NCBI GenBank assembly: GCA_001870995.2
Contig: MLAV02000006.1
Coordinates: 1-64,000 of the forward strand
From: Chitinophaga sp. CB10
GTDB taxonomy: Bacteria > Bacteroidota > Bacteroidia > Chitinophagales > Chitinophagaceae
Direction: 5' to 3'
DNA length: 64,000 nucleotides
Made by a program: the position numbers and the translations under genes. Positions 44,169 to 54,676 of this stretch are shown piece after piece; the first letter of the stretch is position 1, and every line of letters starts with the position of its first letter. The notes beneath the pieces were generated by a model. The model saw only the letters and a program-made list of their open reading frames with translations. It made no database searches and was not told where the DNA came from.

Positions 44169-46766
44169 ATGAAAAAACTATTCTTTTTCATACTAATCGC
44201 TATTGCCACCCCCGCGCTCGCACAGGAATACAAGAGCTACCCCATGTGGAACCCGGCATTGCCCGTGGAGCAACGGGTACAAGACCTCGTATCCCGCCTG
44301 ACGCTGGAGGAAAAAGTGAAACAAATGCTGAATGCCGCGCCGGCCGTACCGCGACTCGGGATTCCGGCGTACGACTGGTGGAACGAAACCCTGCACGGGG
44401 TCGCACGTACGCCATATCCCGTAACGTCCTACCCACAGGCCATCGCCATGGCGGCCACCTGGGATACGGCGGCATTACACCTCATGGCCGATTACTCCGC
44501 CACCGAAGGCCGCGCCGTTCATAACCGCGCAACCGCAGAAGGGAAGAGCCACCAGCGCTATATGGGCCTCACCTACTGGACGCCCAACATCAATATCTTC
44601 CGCGATCCCAGGTGGGGCCGCGGCCAGGAAACCTATGGGGAAGATCCCTATCTCACCGCCAAACTGGGCGCCGCCTTCGTACGCGGCCTGCAGGGCGATG
44701 ATCCGAAATACCTGAAAGCAGCCGCCTGCGCCAAACACTTCGCAGTGCACAGCGGCCCGGAACCCAGCCGCCACGTCGATAACTTCTCGCCATCCGCCTA
44801 CGACCTCTGGGATACCTACCTGCCGGCATTCCATGAGCTGATCGTCAACGCAAAAGTCGCCGGCGTCATGTGCGCCTATAACGCGGTAAACAACCAGCCC
44901 TGCTGCGCCAACGACCTGCTGATGGTGGACATCCTGCGGAATAAATGGAAATTCGACGGTTATGTAACGAGCGACTGCTGGGCCATCGACGACTTCTTTA
45001 AATACCATAAAACGCATAAGGACTCCGCTTCCGCCGCAGTGGACGCCGTGATGCACGGAACGGATATTGAATGCGGCACCTCCGTGTACTATACGCTGGT
45101 GAACGCCGTGAAAAACGGCATGATCTCCGAAGAGCAGATCAATACCTCCGTGAAAAAACTCTTCACCATCCGCTACCGCCTCGGCATGTTCGACCCGCCG
45201 GCCATGGTGCCATACGCGCAAACTTCCGGCGCGGAGCTGGAATCCCCGCAGCACGTGGCGCATGCGCTGAAAATGGCCCGGGAGTCCATCGTACTGCTGA
45301 AAAACAACAACCAGCTGCTGCCCCTCCGCAAGAACCTGAAAAAGATCGCAGTCATCGGTCCTAATGCGGACAACAGGATCGCCGTGCTGGGCAACTACAA
45401 CGGCATGCCCTCCCGCGTGGTAACGCTGCTGGATGGCATCAAAGCCAAACTGGGCCCTAACGTGGAGACGATATACGAAAAAGCGATTAATTATACGGAC
45501 GATACCCTGCTCGTTTACCGCGACATCGCGCCGCTGCTTTCCTTTAATAATCAGCCCGGCGTGCAGGCGGAATATTTCAACAACGACAACCTGGAAGGTA
45601 CGCCGCTGGCAACCGCCCTGGAAAAGGAAATCGATCACTATTGGCCAGAAGGCCAGACGCCGGCGGCAGGACTCAATACCACCAGGTTTTCCGGCCGTTA
45701 TACCACCTTCCTGAAAGCGCCCGCCACGGAAACGATGAACTTTGAAGCGGATGCGGACGACGGTTATCGTATATACGTTAACGGTAGACTCAGGATTGAC
45801 GCCTGGCTGCGTAACCGCTGGGGCGCACGCCAGTTCCAGCTGCCGGTACAAAAGGACAGCAGCTACAAAATCGTCGTAGAGTTCTATCAAAACGAAGGCA
45901 ACGCCAGCATCCGCCTCAAGGCAGGCAACCGTGTGAAAACGGATTTCAGCGCGCTCGCGCAACGATTGAAAGACGTGGACGCCATCATCTTTGCCGGCGG
46001 CATCTCCCCGCAACTGGAAGGAGAGGAAATGCCGGTGAAAGTACCGGGTTTCAACGGGGGCGACAGAACCTCCATCCTCCTGCCTGCCGTGCAAACGCAG
46101 CTCCTGCAGGCACTCCAGGCCACCGGCAAACCGGTCGTGTTTGTGATGATGACCGGCAGCGCCATCGCCTGCCCCTGGGAAGATAAACACCTCCCTGCCA
46201 TCCTCAACGCCTGGTACGGCGGCCAGCAGGCAGGTACGGCCATCGCGGACGTTCTGTTCGGGGATTACAATCCCTCCGGCCGCCTCCCGGTTACCTTCTA
46301 CCAGTCGGACGATGACCTGCCCGGCTTTAGCGACTACTCCATGAAAGGCCGCACCTACCGCTATTTCAAAGGAACGCCCCTGTATCCCTTTGGCTATGGC
46401 CTCAGCTACACCCGCTTTACCTACAAGCAACTGCAACTGAAAGGCAACACCGTTACGGCGGTGGTAACCAATAGTGGTAAGGTGGGGGGAGAAGAAGTAG
46501 TGCAGCTGTACATTAGTCACCCGGGTATCAACGGCGCTCCCGTACGGTCACTCCGTGGGTTCCAGCGCCTCTGCCTCCGCCCCGGCGAATCCAGACAAAT
46601 CAGTTTTACCATTACGCCGGAAGCAACCACGCTGCTGGATAATAACGGGGTCGCCTATACGCCGAAAGGCAACATCATGATCAGCGTCGGGGGCGGACAG
46701 CCAAACGTTGCCAACCCCGCCACCAGCAATGTACTGACCACCACCGTTGATCACCTAACGCTTTAA
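44169..46766 (+). CDS. GH3 beta-xylosidase/beta-glucosidase with inserted PA14 domain
   Basis: An 865-residue exported enzyme (signal peptide cut after LAQ, residue 19). The GH3 N-domain has WWNETLHGV, CAKHFAVHSGPE and the nucleophile D269 in GYVTSDCWA; the second domain starts at about 370 (LKKIAVIGPNADNR) and is split by a PA14 carbohydrate-binding domain (about 464-580, PGVQAEYFNNDNLEGTPL, ADADDGYRIYVNGRL). A fibronectin III-like domain ends it. In a xylan locus, beta-xylosidase is the likeliest role. It ends 2 bp before the GH43-GH10 gene. Confidence 0.94.
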   Translation: MKKLFFFILIAIATPALAQEYKSYPMWNPALPVEQRVQDLVSRLTLEEKVKQMLNAAPAVPRLGIPAYDWWNETLHGVARTPYPVTSYPQAIAMAATWDTAALHLMADYSATEGRAVHNRATAEGKSHQRYMGLTYWTPNINIFRDPRWGRGQETYGEDPYLTAKLGAAFVRGLQGDDPKYLKAAACAKHFAVHSGPEPSRHVDNFSPSAYDLWDTYLPAFHELIVNAKVAGVMCAYNAVNNQPCCANDLLMVDILRNKWKFDGYVTSDCWAIDDFFKYHKTHKDSASAAVDAVMHGTDIECGTSVYYTLVNAVKNGMISEEQINTSVKKLFTIRYRLGMFDPPAMVPYAQTSGAELESPQHVAHALKMARESIVLLKNNNQLLPLRKNLKKIAVIGPNADNRIAVLGNYNGMPSRVVTLLDGIKAKLGPNVETIYEKAINYTDDTLLVYRDIAPLLSFNNQPGVQAEYFNNDNLEGTPLATALEKEIDHYWPEGQTPAAGLNTTRFSGRYTTFLKAPATETMNFEADADDGYRIYVNGRLRIDAWLRNRWGARQFQLPVQKDSSYKIVVEFYQNEGNASIRLKAGNRVKTDFSALAQRLKDVDAIIFAGGISPQLEGEEMPVKVPGFNGGDRTSILLPAVQTQLLQALQATGKPVVFVMMTGSAIACPWEDKHLPAILNAWYGGQQAGTAIADVLFGDYNPSGRLPVTFYQSDDDLPGFSDYSMKGRTYRYFKGTPLYPFGYGLSYTRFTYKQLQLKGNTVTAVVTNSGKVGGEEVVQLYISHPGINGAPVRSLRGFQRLCLRPGESRQISFTITPEATTLLDNNGVAYTPKGNIMISVGGGQPNVANPATSNVLTTTVDHLTL

Positions 46767-46768
46767 CC

Positions 46769-49348
46769 ATGAAAAAACTACTCTTACTGGTATCCATTAT
46801 ATTCGGGTCCGCCCTGGCTGCCTTCGCGCAACAGCAGGGCAACCCGGTGATTTATGCGGACGTGCCTGATATCTCTGTCATCCGCAATGGCGACACGTAT
46901 TACATGAGCAGCACCACCATGCACCTCTCGCCGGGCGTGCCCATCATGAAATCCAAAGACCTCGTCAACTGGCAGCTCGTCAGCTACGCGTATGATCGGC
47001 TCGACAGTTCGGATGCGCTCGACCTCGCCAACGGCGCAAACGCCTATGGTAAAGGCTCCTGGGCCAGCAGCCTGCGCTACCACAAAGGCGCGTACTACGT
47101 CAGCACTTTTTCCGGTACTACCGGTAAAACGTATATCTACAGCACGAAGAACATCGAAAAAGGACCCTGGAAAGCAGTGTCGTTCAAACCTTCCCTGCAC
47201 GACCACTCCCTGTTTTTCGACGATAACGGTCGCGCCTATATGATTTATGGCAGCGGTAAAATCATGCTGGCGGAGCTAAAGAGCGATCTCTCCGGCATTA
47301 AACCCGGTACGGAGCCGCAGGTGCTCATCGCCAATGCCAGCAGTCCGGCAGGGCCCAATGTAGGCCTGCCGGCGGAAGGCTCCCAGCTGTTCAAATACAA
47401 AGGGAAATACTACCTGTTTAATATCTGCTGGCCTAAAGACGGCATGCGTACGGTGGTGATCCACCGGGCGGACCGCCTTACGGGCCCTTACGAAGGCCGC
47501 ATCGGCCTGCAGGACAAAGGCGTGGCGCAGGGTGGCCTGATCAGCACGCCGGCAGGGGATTGGTACGCCTACCTGTTCCGCGATTACGGCGCGGTAGGCC
47601 GCACGCCTTACCTCGTACCCGTTACCTGGAAGGACGGCTGGCCCGTTCTCGGAACGGACGGCAAAGTGCCGGATACCCTTCACCTCCCGCCCAGCAAAGG
47701 TTACAACCCGGGCATCGTTTGCGGGGATGAATTTTCCCGCCAGCCGGGGGAACCCTCGCTGCCGCTGGCCTGGCAATGGAATCATTATCCGGACCGGGAA
47801 CACTGGTCCCTGACGGCCAGGCCGGGCTACCTCCGCCTCACCACCAGCCGGGTAGACGCTGAGGTGACCCAGGCCCGTAACACCCTCACCCAGCGGACGT
47901 TCGGGCCGCTGTCCGCCGGCGCCACGGCCATAGACGCCAGCGGGATGAAAGCCGGCGACTGCGCCGGGCTGGTACTGCTGCAAAAAAATTATGGCTGGGT
48001 AGGCGTAAAAGCCAGCGCAAATGGTAAAAGCCTCGTCATGGTGAAAACGCAGGACGGGCAGCCGGTAGAAGCAGCGAGCGTGCCGCTGTCGCAGGACGTC
48101 GTGTACCTCAAGGCAGTGGCGGATTTCAGGGACAGGGCGGACAAAGGCTATTTCTATTACAGCCTGAACGGGACCGACTGGCGGCCGATTGGCGACGTGT
48201 TGCAAATGGCCTACACCATTCCGCACTTCATGGGCTACCGTTTCGGCCTGTTCAATTTCGCTACCAGCGCGCCTGGCGGCCATGCGGACTTTGATTACTT
48301 CCATATCGATGATAAACAGGTTGAAACTGCCTACTCCCCATCCGACAAAGGGTTGAAGGATTACTACCGGGATTATTTTCCTATAGGCGCCGCCGTTACC
48401 CCATGGGCCCTGAAAGGGGAGGAGGCGGCGCTGATCAGGCAGCAGTTCAGCAGCCTGACACCGGAGAACGCCATGAAAATGGCCGTTATACATCCCCGGG
48501 AAGGGCAGTACAATTTTGCAGGGGCGGACTCCATTGTGGCCTTTGCCGTACGCAACGGCTTAAAGGTCCGTGGCCATGCGCTCTGCTGGCATAACCAGGC
48601 CCCGGGCTGGATGTTCAGGGACGAGAAAGGAGATACCGTCTCCAAAGCCGTATTACTCCAACGCCTGAAGGAGCATATCACCACCGTGGTAACGCGGTAC
48701 AAGGGTAAAGTCTATGCCTGGGATGTGGTGAACGAAGCCATCAGCGACCAGCGGGATGAGTTCTACCGCAACTCCCCCTGGCTGCGCATCTGCGGCCCTG
48801 AATTCATTGAAAAAGCTTTCCGCTGGGCCCATGAGGCGGATCCGGACGCGGTCTTGTTTTATAACGATTACAATGAAATCAATCCCGTCAAGCGCGCAAA
48901 AATCATCCGCATGATCAACGGGCTAAAGGAACAGGGCGTGCCTATCCATGCCGTTGGCCTGCAGGCGCACTGGGCGGTCAACGAACCGTCGGCACAGCAG
49001 CTGGAAACCACGTTGCAGGAGTTTGCAACGCTGCAACTGCCGCTGCAGATCACGGAGCTGGATATATCCGTGTATCCGAAGGAACACGAATCCCGGGCAG
49101 CCAAACCGGCGGACTCCCTGACGGCCTACACGGCGGAGCGGGAACGCCTGCAGTCGGAGCAATACAAACGCTGCTTCGACCTGTTCCGCAAATACAGGCA
49201 GGTCATTACCGGCGTTACTTTCTGGAACGTGTCCGACCGGTATAGCTGGCTGGATAACTTTCCCGTGAGAGGCCGCAAGGATTATCCGCTGCTGTTTGAC
49301 CAGCAGCTCAGGCCCAAGAAGGCCTTCTGGCAGGTAGCAGTTTTTTAG
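46769..49348 (+). CDS. Bifunctional GH43-GH10 enzyme: beta-xylosidase/arabinofuranosidase plus endo-1,4-beta-xylanase
   Basis: An 859-residue exported fusion. After the signal peptide (cut at about AFAQ, residue 21) comes a GH43 five-bladed propeller (catalytic base D34 in ADVPDIS, acid E203 in LPAEGSQ), a beta-sandwich (about 320-510) of the kind that follows GH43 xylosidases, and a GH10 barrel (about 525-859, GAAVTPWALKG at the start) with acid/base E656 (DVVNEAIS) and nucleophile E763 (ITELDIS). Both active sites look complete. One chain could cut the backbone and trim the products. It is followed 30 bp later by the ECF sigma gene and may be cotranscribed. Confidence 0.94.
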   Translation: MKKLLLLVSIIFGSALAAFAQQQGNPVIYADVPDISVIRNGDTYYMSSTTMHLSPGVPIMKSKDLVNWQLVSYAYDRLDSSDALDLANGANAYGKGSWASSLRYHKGAYYVSTFSGTTGKTYIYSTKNIEKGPWKAVSFKPSLHDHSLFFDDNGRAYMIYGSGKIMLAELKSDLSGIKPGTEPQVLIANASSPAGPNVGLPAEGSQLFKYKGKYYLFNICWPKDGMRTVVIHRADRLTGPYEGRIGLQDKGVAQGGLISTPAGDWYAYLFRDYGAVGRTPYLVPVTWKDGWPVLGTDGKVPDTLHLPPSKGYNPGIVCGDEFSRQPGEPSLPLAWQWNHYPDREHWSLTARPGYLRLTTSRVDAEVTQARNTLTQRTFGPLSAGATAIDASGMKAGDCAGLVLLQKNYGWVGVKASANGKSLVMVKTQDGQPVEAASVPLSQDVVYLKAVADFRDRADKGYFYYSLNGTDWRPIGDVLQMAYTIPHFMGYRFGLFNFATSAPGGHADFDYFHIDDKQVETAYSPSDKGLKDYYRDYFPIGAAVTPWALKGEEAALIRQQFSSLTPENAMKMAVIHPREGQYNFAGADSIVAFAVRNGLKVRGHALCWHNQAPGWMFRDEKGDTVSKAVLLQRLKEHITTVVTRYKGKVYAWDVVNEAISDQRDEFYRNSPWLRICGPEFIEKAFRWAHEADPDAVLFYNDYNEINPVKRAKIIRMINGLKEQGVPIHAVGLQAHWAVNEPSAQQLETTLQEFATLQLPLQITELDISVYPKEHESRAAKPADSLTAYTAERERLQSEQYKRCFDLFRKYRQVITGVTFWNVSDRYSWLDNFPVRGRKDYPLLFDQQLRPKKAFWQVAVF

Positions 49349-49378
49349 AAATTATCTGGTACTGTAAAAACCCGGTAA

Positions 49379-49969
49379 ATGCAGCAGGAAAACCACATCA
49401 AAGATTTGCAATTGCGTATAGCCCTGGAGGATATGAAAGCCTACAATGCGCTCTATCTCCTGTTATTCGATGGGCTCCACCGGTTCGCCTATTCCATTGT
49501 AAAGTCAAGCGAGGTGGCGGAAGAAGTGGTGTCGGATGCATTTATAAAATTGTGGCAGGTGCGCCATACCATCAATAACATCGATAACCTTAAGGTCTAT
49601 TTGTATGTGATCACCAAAAACTTCGCGCTCAACTACCACGCGCAAAAGCGCAAAGTGCATATGGTTCAGCTGGACGACCTGGAAGTAACGGCCGTCATGG
49701 AATTCAACAGCCCGGAGAACGTGTACATTTCAAATGAGATCATTGGTAAAATACAAGCAGCGATCCGGCAATTGCCCCCGCAATGCCGGATCATCTTTCA
49801 GCTCGTCAAGGAAGACGGCCTGCGGTACAAGGAGGTAGCCGCCATCCTGGGCCTGTCCGTACTTACCGTCCGGAACCAGCTGGCCATCGCGATCAGGAAA
49901 GTGATGGAAGCGCTGCCCCCGCAATACAAAACCCTCTTCCAGTTCCAGAACCGTTTTTCCCCTTCCTGA
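49379..49969 (+). CDS. ECF-type sigma-70 factor of the xylan locus
   Basis: A 196-residue ECF sigma factor: region 2 (about 15-85, YNALYLLLFDGLHRFAYSIV, AEEVVSDAFIKLWQ) and region 4 (about 125-175, LPPQCRIIFQLVKEDGLRY, VAAILGLSVLTVRNQLA). The start codon ATG lies 30 bp after the GH43-GH10 stop. It pairs with the FecR gene that starts 79 bp downstream and should switch on the two SusCD pairs and perhaps the enzymes. Confidence 0.94.
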   Translation: MQQENHIKDLQLRIALEDMKAYNALYLLLFDGLHRFAYSIVKSSEVAEEVVSDAFIKLWQVRHTINNIDNLKVYLYVITKNFALNYHAQKRKVHMVQLDDLEVTAVMEFNSPENVYISNEIIGKIQAAIRQLPPQCRIIFQLVKEDGLRYKEVAAILGLSVLTVRNQLAIAIRKVMEALPPQYKTLFQFQNRFSPS

Positions 49970-50048
49970 ACCATCACAAAAAAAATTTTATTTCCCTTTG
50001 GTACATTTTCACATTTCCACTTGTCCTTATTATAACAGTTAGCTGTAT

Positions 50049-51140
50049 ATGCCGGTAGATCAAAAATTTTGGTTATTAGTAAGTCTGAAGTTAAGCGGAG
50101 AAGCAACTCCTGAAGAACTGGCGCAATTGGATCTGCTGGTGGCGCAGGACCCTGAGCTGAAAGCGCAGGAGCAACTGCTTGCTTCCATCTGGCATACTAA
50201 ACAGCAGGCCTCCGGCGTCAGCAAGGAGGATGCGCTGTCCAAACACCTGGTACGGCTGCAGCAGCTGCAAAAAACTGCGGAACCGCAGGAAGCGCCGCCG
50301 GCGCCCGTACAAGGCGCCGCCAAACGCTGGTACTGGCTGGCCGCCGCGGCCCTGGTATTCGGCTGCTTTGCCGGCGTCAAATACCTGTATAACGCTAACG
50401 GTTATACGTCCGATCCGCTGGCCAGTCACGTTTATACCGTAAAGCCAGGCCAGCGCATGAAAATACAACTCCCGGACGGCACCGGCGTATGGCTGAACGC
50501 AGGCAGTAAAATGTCGTACGCCGGGGATTTTAAAGGAGAGAAGAGGGAAGTGCAACTCTCCGGGGAAGCGTTTTTTGATGTGGCGGCGGATAAGAACAGG
50601 CCGTTCATTATCCATACCCACACCATCGACCTGCGGGTGCTGGGTACGGCCTTCAACATCAGGTCGTACGAAGATGAAAGGGAAACGGAAGCGGCGCTCG
50701 TAAGAGGAGCGGTAGAAGTAACCCTCCGCAACGACCCGGGAAAAAAGATTATCCTGAAACCAAAAGAAAAAATACTGGTAAACAGCTGCCGCAATGATAG
50801 CGCTGTTTACACCCTGACCGGACCAAAATCAACGGAAGAAAGCCCCCTGATAGTACTCAGCAAAATACGCTACTGGGGCAGAGACAGCAGCAACAACCTG
50901 GAATCAGCCTGGGTAAAAAACCGCCTCGTGTTCGATAAGGAAACGCTGGACAACATCGCGGGAAAAATCGAACGCTGGTATAATGTTCAAATTAATATTA
51001 CCGACAGCGGCCTGAACGAAGCAACCTACACCGGTGTGTTTGAAAACGAAAAACTGGAAGAAGTACTGGAAGCATTACGACTCACCGGCGGGTTCCACTA
51101 TTCTATTAATGGAAATACAGTAACGATCAACCGAAAATAA
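50049..51140 (+). CDS. FecR-family anti-sigma factor of the xylan locus
   Basis: A 363-residue membrane regulator: cytoplasmic sigma-binding part (about 1-90), one helix (WYWLAAAALVFGCFAGVKYLY, about 95-115), FecR domain (VKPGQRMKIQLPDGTGVWLN, LSGEAFFDVAADK, LGTAFNIRSYED) and C-terminal DUF4974-like domain (LDNIAGKIERWYNVQINITD). It sits between the sigma factor and the STN-bearing SusC, which should signal through it when xylan fragments bind. Confidence 0.94.
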   Translation: MPVDQKFWLLVSLKLSGEATPEELAQLDLLVAQDPELKAQEQLLASIWHTKQQASGVSKEDALSKHLVRLQQLQKTAEPQEAPPAPVQGAAKRWYWLAAAALVFGCFAGVKYLYNANGYTSDPLASHVYTVKPGQRMKIQLPDGTGVWLNAGSKMSYAGDFKGEKREVQLSGEAFFDVAADKNRPFIIHTHTIDLRVLGTAFNIRSYEDERETEAALVRGAVEVTLRNDPGKKIILKPKEKILVNSCRNDSAVYTLTGPKSTEESPLIVLSKIRYWGRDSSNNLESAWVKNRLVFDKETLDNIAGKIERWYNVQINITDSGLNEATYTGVFENEKLEEVLEALRLTGGFHYSINGNTVTINRK

Positions 51141-51254
51141 AAATCTGATACAAAAAGCAAAAACAAAACAGAAGGTAAATGTAATTCTCCACGTGCCTTC
51201 AGGCGGAGCTTTGTCCTGCCGGGGCGAATAGTATTATTTCACGTTTGACAAGTT

Positions 51255-54200
51255 ATGAACAACATGGCCAAAAAACTGCTGCCTGCCTGGTCCCTTACCG
51301 CAAGGTGTACCCTGCTGATCACCGGCATGCTCTTCCTGCTATCCTTTACCAACGCGCCTTCCCAGGATGCTATCAGCCTGACCTTAGACAAGGTGGACCT
51401 CATCCGGGTATTCAAGGCAATTGAAGCGCAGGGGCGCTACCGGTTCGTGTACAAAGAAGAAATTCTTCCGCGCGAAAAGCGTGTAACCATTCACGTTAGA
51501 AACGCTTCGGTGGATGAAGTCCTCGGCATCGCCCTGGAAAACACCACGCTCACCTACCGCAAAATCAACAGCAACCTCGTTACCATCGTACCCCTTACGC
51601 CGGAAAAAAGTCCTTCCGCCATAGGCGACCCCGTGAAAGGAAAAGTCGTCAACGAAAAAGGCGAACCGCTCCCCGGCGCCTCCGTAGTGGAAAAAGGTAC
51701 CAGGAACTCCGCCATCACCCGCGCGGATGGCTCCTTTTCCATCCAGGTATCAGACCCTAAGGCGGTACTGCTGGTGACCTTTGTGGGCTACGCCCCGGGG
51801 GAAACAACGCTCAAAGCCGGCCAAACCTCCGTAGCCATTCAGCTGCTGCCGGTATCCGTATCCATGAACGACTTTGTAGTCGTTGGTTACGGCCGCCAGA
51901 AAAAAGAAAGCGTGGTAGCCGCCGTATCCCAGGTGAACGGGGCGGTGCTGGAACGCGCCGGCGGTGTGTCCAGCGTAGGCGCCGCGCTGACGGGTAACCT
52001 GCCCGGGCTCATCACCTCCGCCAGTACGGGCCTCCCCGGCGAAGAAGATCCCCGCATCATCATCCGCGGACGCAGCACCTGGAATAACTCGGACCCGCTC
52101 ATTCTCGTGGATGGCGTGGAAAGGCCCATGACCAGCGTCGACATCAGCTCCGTTGAATCCATCTCCGTCCTGAAAGACGCTTCCGCCACCGCCGTATTCG
52201 GCGTGCGCGGGGCCAACGGCGTTATCCTCATCACCACCAAAAGAGGGCAGGCCGGCAAAGCTTCCATCAGGGGTACAGTCAATACCATCATGAAAGTGCC
52301 TTCCAAACTGCCGGGCAAATACGACAGCTACGACGCGCTGCGCATCCGCAACCAGGCCATTGAATATGAACTGGCGCTGCGGCCGGAAGGCTGGAACGAC
52401 TACCTCCCGGAAGCCATCCTCCAAAAATACCGCAACCCAGCCAGCCTGGAAGAGGCAGAACGCTATCCGAACGTGGACTGGGCTAAAGTGCTGTTTAAGG
52501 ATTACGCGATGTCCAACAACGCCAGCGTAAACATCAGCGGCGGTACCCGTACGGTGAAATACTTCACCAGTGCCGACTTCCTCAGCGAAGGCGACCTGTT
52601 CAAAATATATGACAACAAGCGGGGATATAAACCGGGATTCGGTTTTAAGCGACTCAACGTACGCAGTAACCTCGATTTCCAACTGACTCCCTCCACCTTG
52701 TTCAAAACAAATCTCTTCGGCTCCTATGGCGTGCGTAAAAGTCCATGGGGCTTTAACGGTACGCAGTACGGCGCGTGGATAGATGCCTATACCACCGCGC
52801 CGGATGTGTTTATGCCGGTATATGCGGACGGCTCCTGGGGCTTCTATTCGCCCAGCGAAGGCAGGGCGGAAAACTCCGCCAGGTCCCTGGCGATCGGAGG
52901 TATCCAGTACCAGACGACTACCCGCATCACTACCGACTTTACCATCGATCAAAACCTGGATATGCTGGTGAAAGGCCTCCGCTTCAACGCCACCGTATCC
53001 CTGGATAATACCTTCGTGGAAAGCGACAGGGGCGTTACCGACCTCTATAACGATACACAGCGCAAATGGATAGACCCTGAAACAGGCCTCGCCATTTACA
53101 AACAAAAACTGGATGGCGTTACCAACTTCGACTTTCAGGAAGGCGCTAAATGGAGAGCCGCCCCGGGCGCCGTTACCGGCAACCAGCGCAGGCTGTTCTA
53201 CCAGGCGCAACTCAACTATGCTACCACCATCGGCCAGAAACATAATGTATCCGCAATGGGACTGTTTAACAGGAACCAAAGCGCTTCCGGCAGCGAAATT
53301 CCCAACTACCGCGAGGACTGGGTATTCCGTACTACCTACAACTACGCCGGCAAGTACATGGTGGAATATAACGGCGCTTACAACGGCTCTGAAAAATTCA
53401 GTGAAGCAAACCGTTTCGCTTTCTTTTCCTCCGGCGGGGTAGGCTGGATACTCTCCAAGGAGAAATTCATGGAGTCGCTCAAATTCCTCGATCAGCTGAA
53501 AATCCGCGCTTCTTACGGGCAAATCGGGGACGATAATATCAACGGCAGATGGTTGTACATGTCCCAATGGGCATATGGCGGCCAAACGCGCCTGGGCACC
53601 TCCGGCGTGGATGCGGAAACCAGCCCTTATACCTGGTACCGGGAGTCCGTAGTAGGCAACCCGGACCTGCATTGGGAAAAGGTAGAAAAGACCAACCTGG
53701 GCCTGGACTTCGGGTTTTTAAACGGACTCGTGTCCGGTAAGGTGGACTTCTTCCGCGACCTGCGCAGCGAAATCCTGCTGGCAGGCAGCAGCCGTTCCAT
53801 TCCTTCCTACTATGGCACCACCGCCCCGGTAGCCAACCTGGGCCGGGTGAAATCGCAGGGCTATGAAATAGAACTGCACCTGAATCATACGTTCAGGAAT
53901 AAACTCCGCCTCTGGGCCGACCTGAATATGACCCATTCCGAGAATAAAATCCTCGAGGCGGACAACCCTTCCTTGCTGCCGGATTACCAGAAAACAGAAG
54001 GCAAGGAAATCGGTCAAACCTACTCTTACGTCAGCCAGGGTATTTACAACACCTGGGATGAGCTGTACGGCAGCACGATCAACAATACGAACGATAACCA
54101 GAAACTTCCCGGTAACTATTACCTGGTGGATTATAACGGCGATGGTATCATTGATGCGCAGGACAACATCCCTTACGGTTACTCCTCCTGGCCGCAGAAT

Positions 54201-54665
54201 ACCTATAATGCTACCATCGGTGCGGACTGGAAAGGCTTCAGCGTGTTCGTACAGTTTTACGGTACCAACAACGCTACCAGGCAGGTAGTATTCAATAGTC
54301 TTAGCTCCCAAAGTCACCTGGTATATGATGAAGGCGCCTACTGGACGAAGGATAACACAACGGGCGTGATCCCCATGCTGCGTTGGTTATCCACGCCGGC
54401 GGGCTATTACAGGGGTACCCAGTATATGTACGACGGTTCTTATGTACGCCTGAAAAATGCGGAAGTCGCCTATACGTTTAACAACCGCTTCATCAAACAC
54501 CTGGGCCTGGCCTCTTTGCGGGTGTACCTCAATGGCAACAACCTCCTTACCTGGACTAAAATGCCGGACGACAGGGAATCCAACTTCGCCGGCACCGGCT
54601 GGGCATCGCAGGGGGCTTACCCTACCGTGAAACGCTACAACCTGGGCGCTAACATCACATTCTAA
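51255..54665 (+). CDS. SusC/RagA-type TonB-dependent transporter with STN domain (xylan locus, first)
   Basis: A 1,136-residue outer-membrane transporter. Domains in order: signal region, STN domain (about 35-115, LTLDKVDLIRVFKAIEAQ), CarboxypepD_reg-like domain (about 130-205, VKGKVVNEKGEPLPGASV), plug (DFVVVGYGRQKKESVV, RIIIRGRSTW, SATAVFGVRGANGVILITTK) and barrel ending NLGANITF with C-terminal Phe. Together with the SusD 11 bp downstream it should take up xylo-oligosaccharides. The STN domain marks it as the sensor of the pair of transporters. Confidence 0.95.
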   Translation: MNNMAKKLLPAWSLTARCTLLITGMLFLLSFTNAPSQDAISLTLDKVDLIRVFKAIEAQGRYRFVYKEEILPREKRVTIHVRNASVDEVLGIALENTTLTYRKINSNLVTIVPLTPEKSPSAIGDPVKGKVVNEKGEPLPGASVVEKGTRNSAITRADGSFSIQVSDPKAVLLVTFVGYAPGETTLKAGQTSVAIQLLPVSVSMNDFVVVGYGRQKKESVVAAVSQVNGAVLERAGGVSSVGAALTGNLPGLITSASTGLPGEEDPRIIIRGRSTWNNSDPLILVDGVERPMTSVDISSVESISVLKDASATAVFGVRGANGVILITTKRGQAGKASIRGTVNTIMKVPSKLPGKYDSYDALRIRNQAIEYELALRPEGWNDYLPEAILQKYRNPASLEEAERYPNVDWAKVLFKDYAMSNNASVNISGGTRTVKYFTSADFLSEGDLFKIYDNKRGYKPGFGFKRLNVRSNLDFQLTPSTLFKTNLFGSYGVRKSPWGFNGTQYGAWIDAYTTAPDVFMPVYADGSWGFYSPSEGRAENSARSLAIGGIQYQTTTRITTDFTIDQNLDMLVKGLRFNATVSLDNTFVESDRGVTDLYNDTQRKWIDPETGLAIYKQKLDGVTNFDFQEGAKWRAAPGAVTGNQRRLFYQAQLNYATTIGQKHNVSAMGLFNRNQSASGSEIPNYREDWVFRTTYNYAGKYMVEYNGAYNGSEKFSEANRFAFFSSGGVGWILSKEKFMESLKFLDQLKIRASYGQIGDDNINGRWLYMSQWAYGGQTRLGTSGVDAETSPYTWYRESVVGNPDLHWEKVEKTNLGLDFGFLNGLVSGKVDFFRDLRSEILLAGSSRSIPSYYGTTAPVANLGRVKSQGYEIELHLNHTFRNKLRLWADLNMTHSENKILEADNPSLLPDYQKTEGKEIGQTYSYVSQGIYNTWDELYGSTINNTNDNQKLPGNYYLVDYNGDGIIDAQDNIPYGYSSWPQNTYNATIGADWKGFSVFVQFYGTNNATRQVVFNSLSSQSHLVYDEGAYWTKDNTTGVIPMLRWLSTPAGYYRGTQYMYDGSYVRLKNAEVAYTFNNRFIKHLGLASLRVYLNGNNLLTWTKMPDDRESNFAGTGWASQGAYPTVKRYNLGANITF

Positions 54666-54676
54666 GCTATTCCACT

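Noticed and set aside
44475..46520. 681-codon open frame on the minus strand opposite the GH3 gene
   Set aside because: Shadow of GH3 codon bias; no start context, signal or domain.
51750..53672. 640-codon open frame on the minus strand opposite the first xylan SusC
   Set aside because: Shadow of SusC; no recognisable protein.
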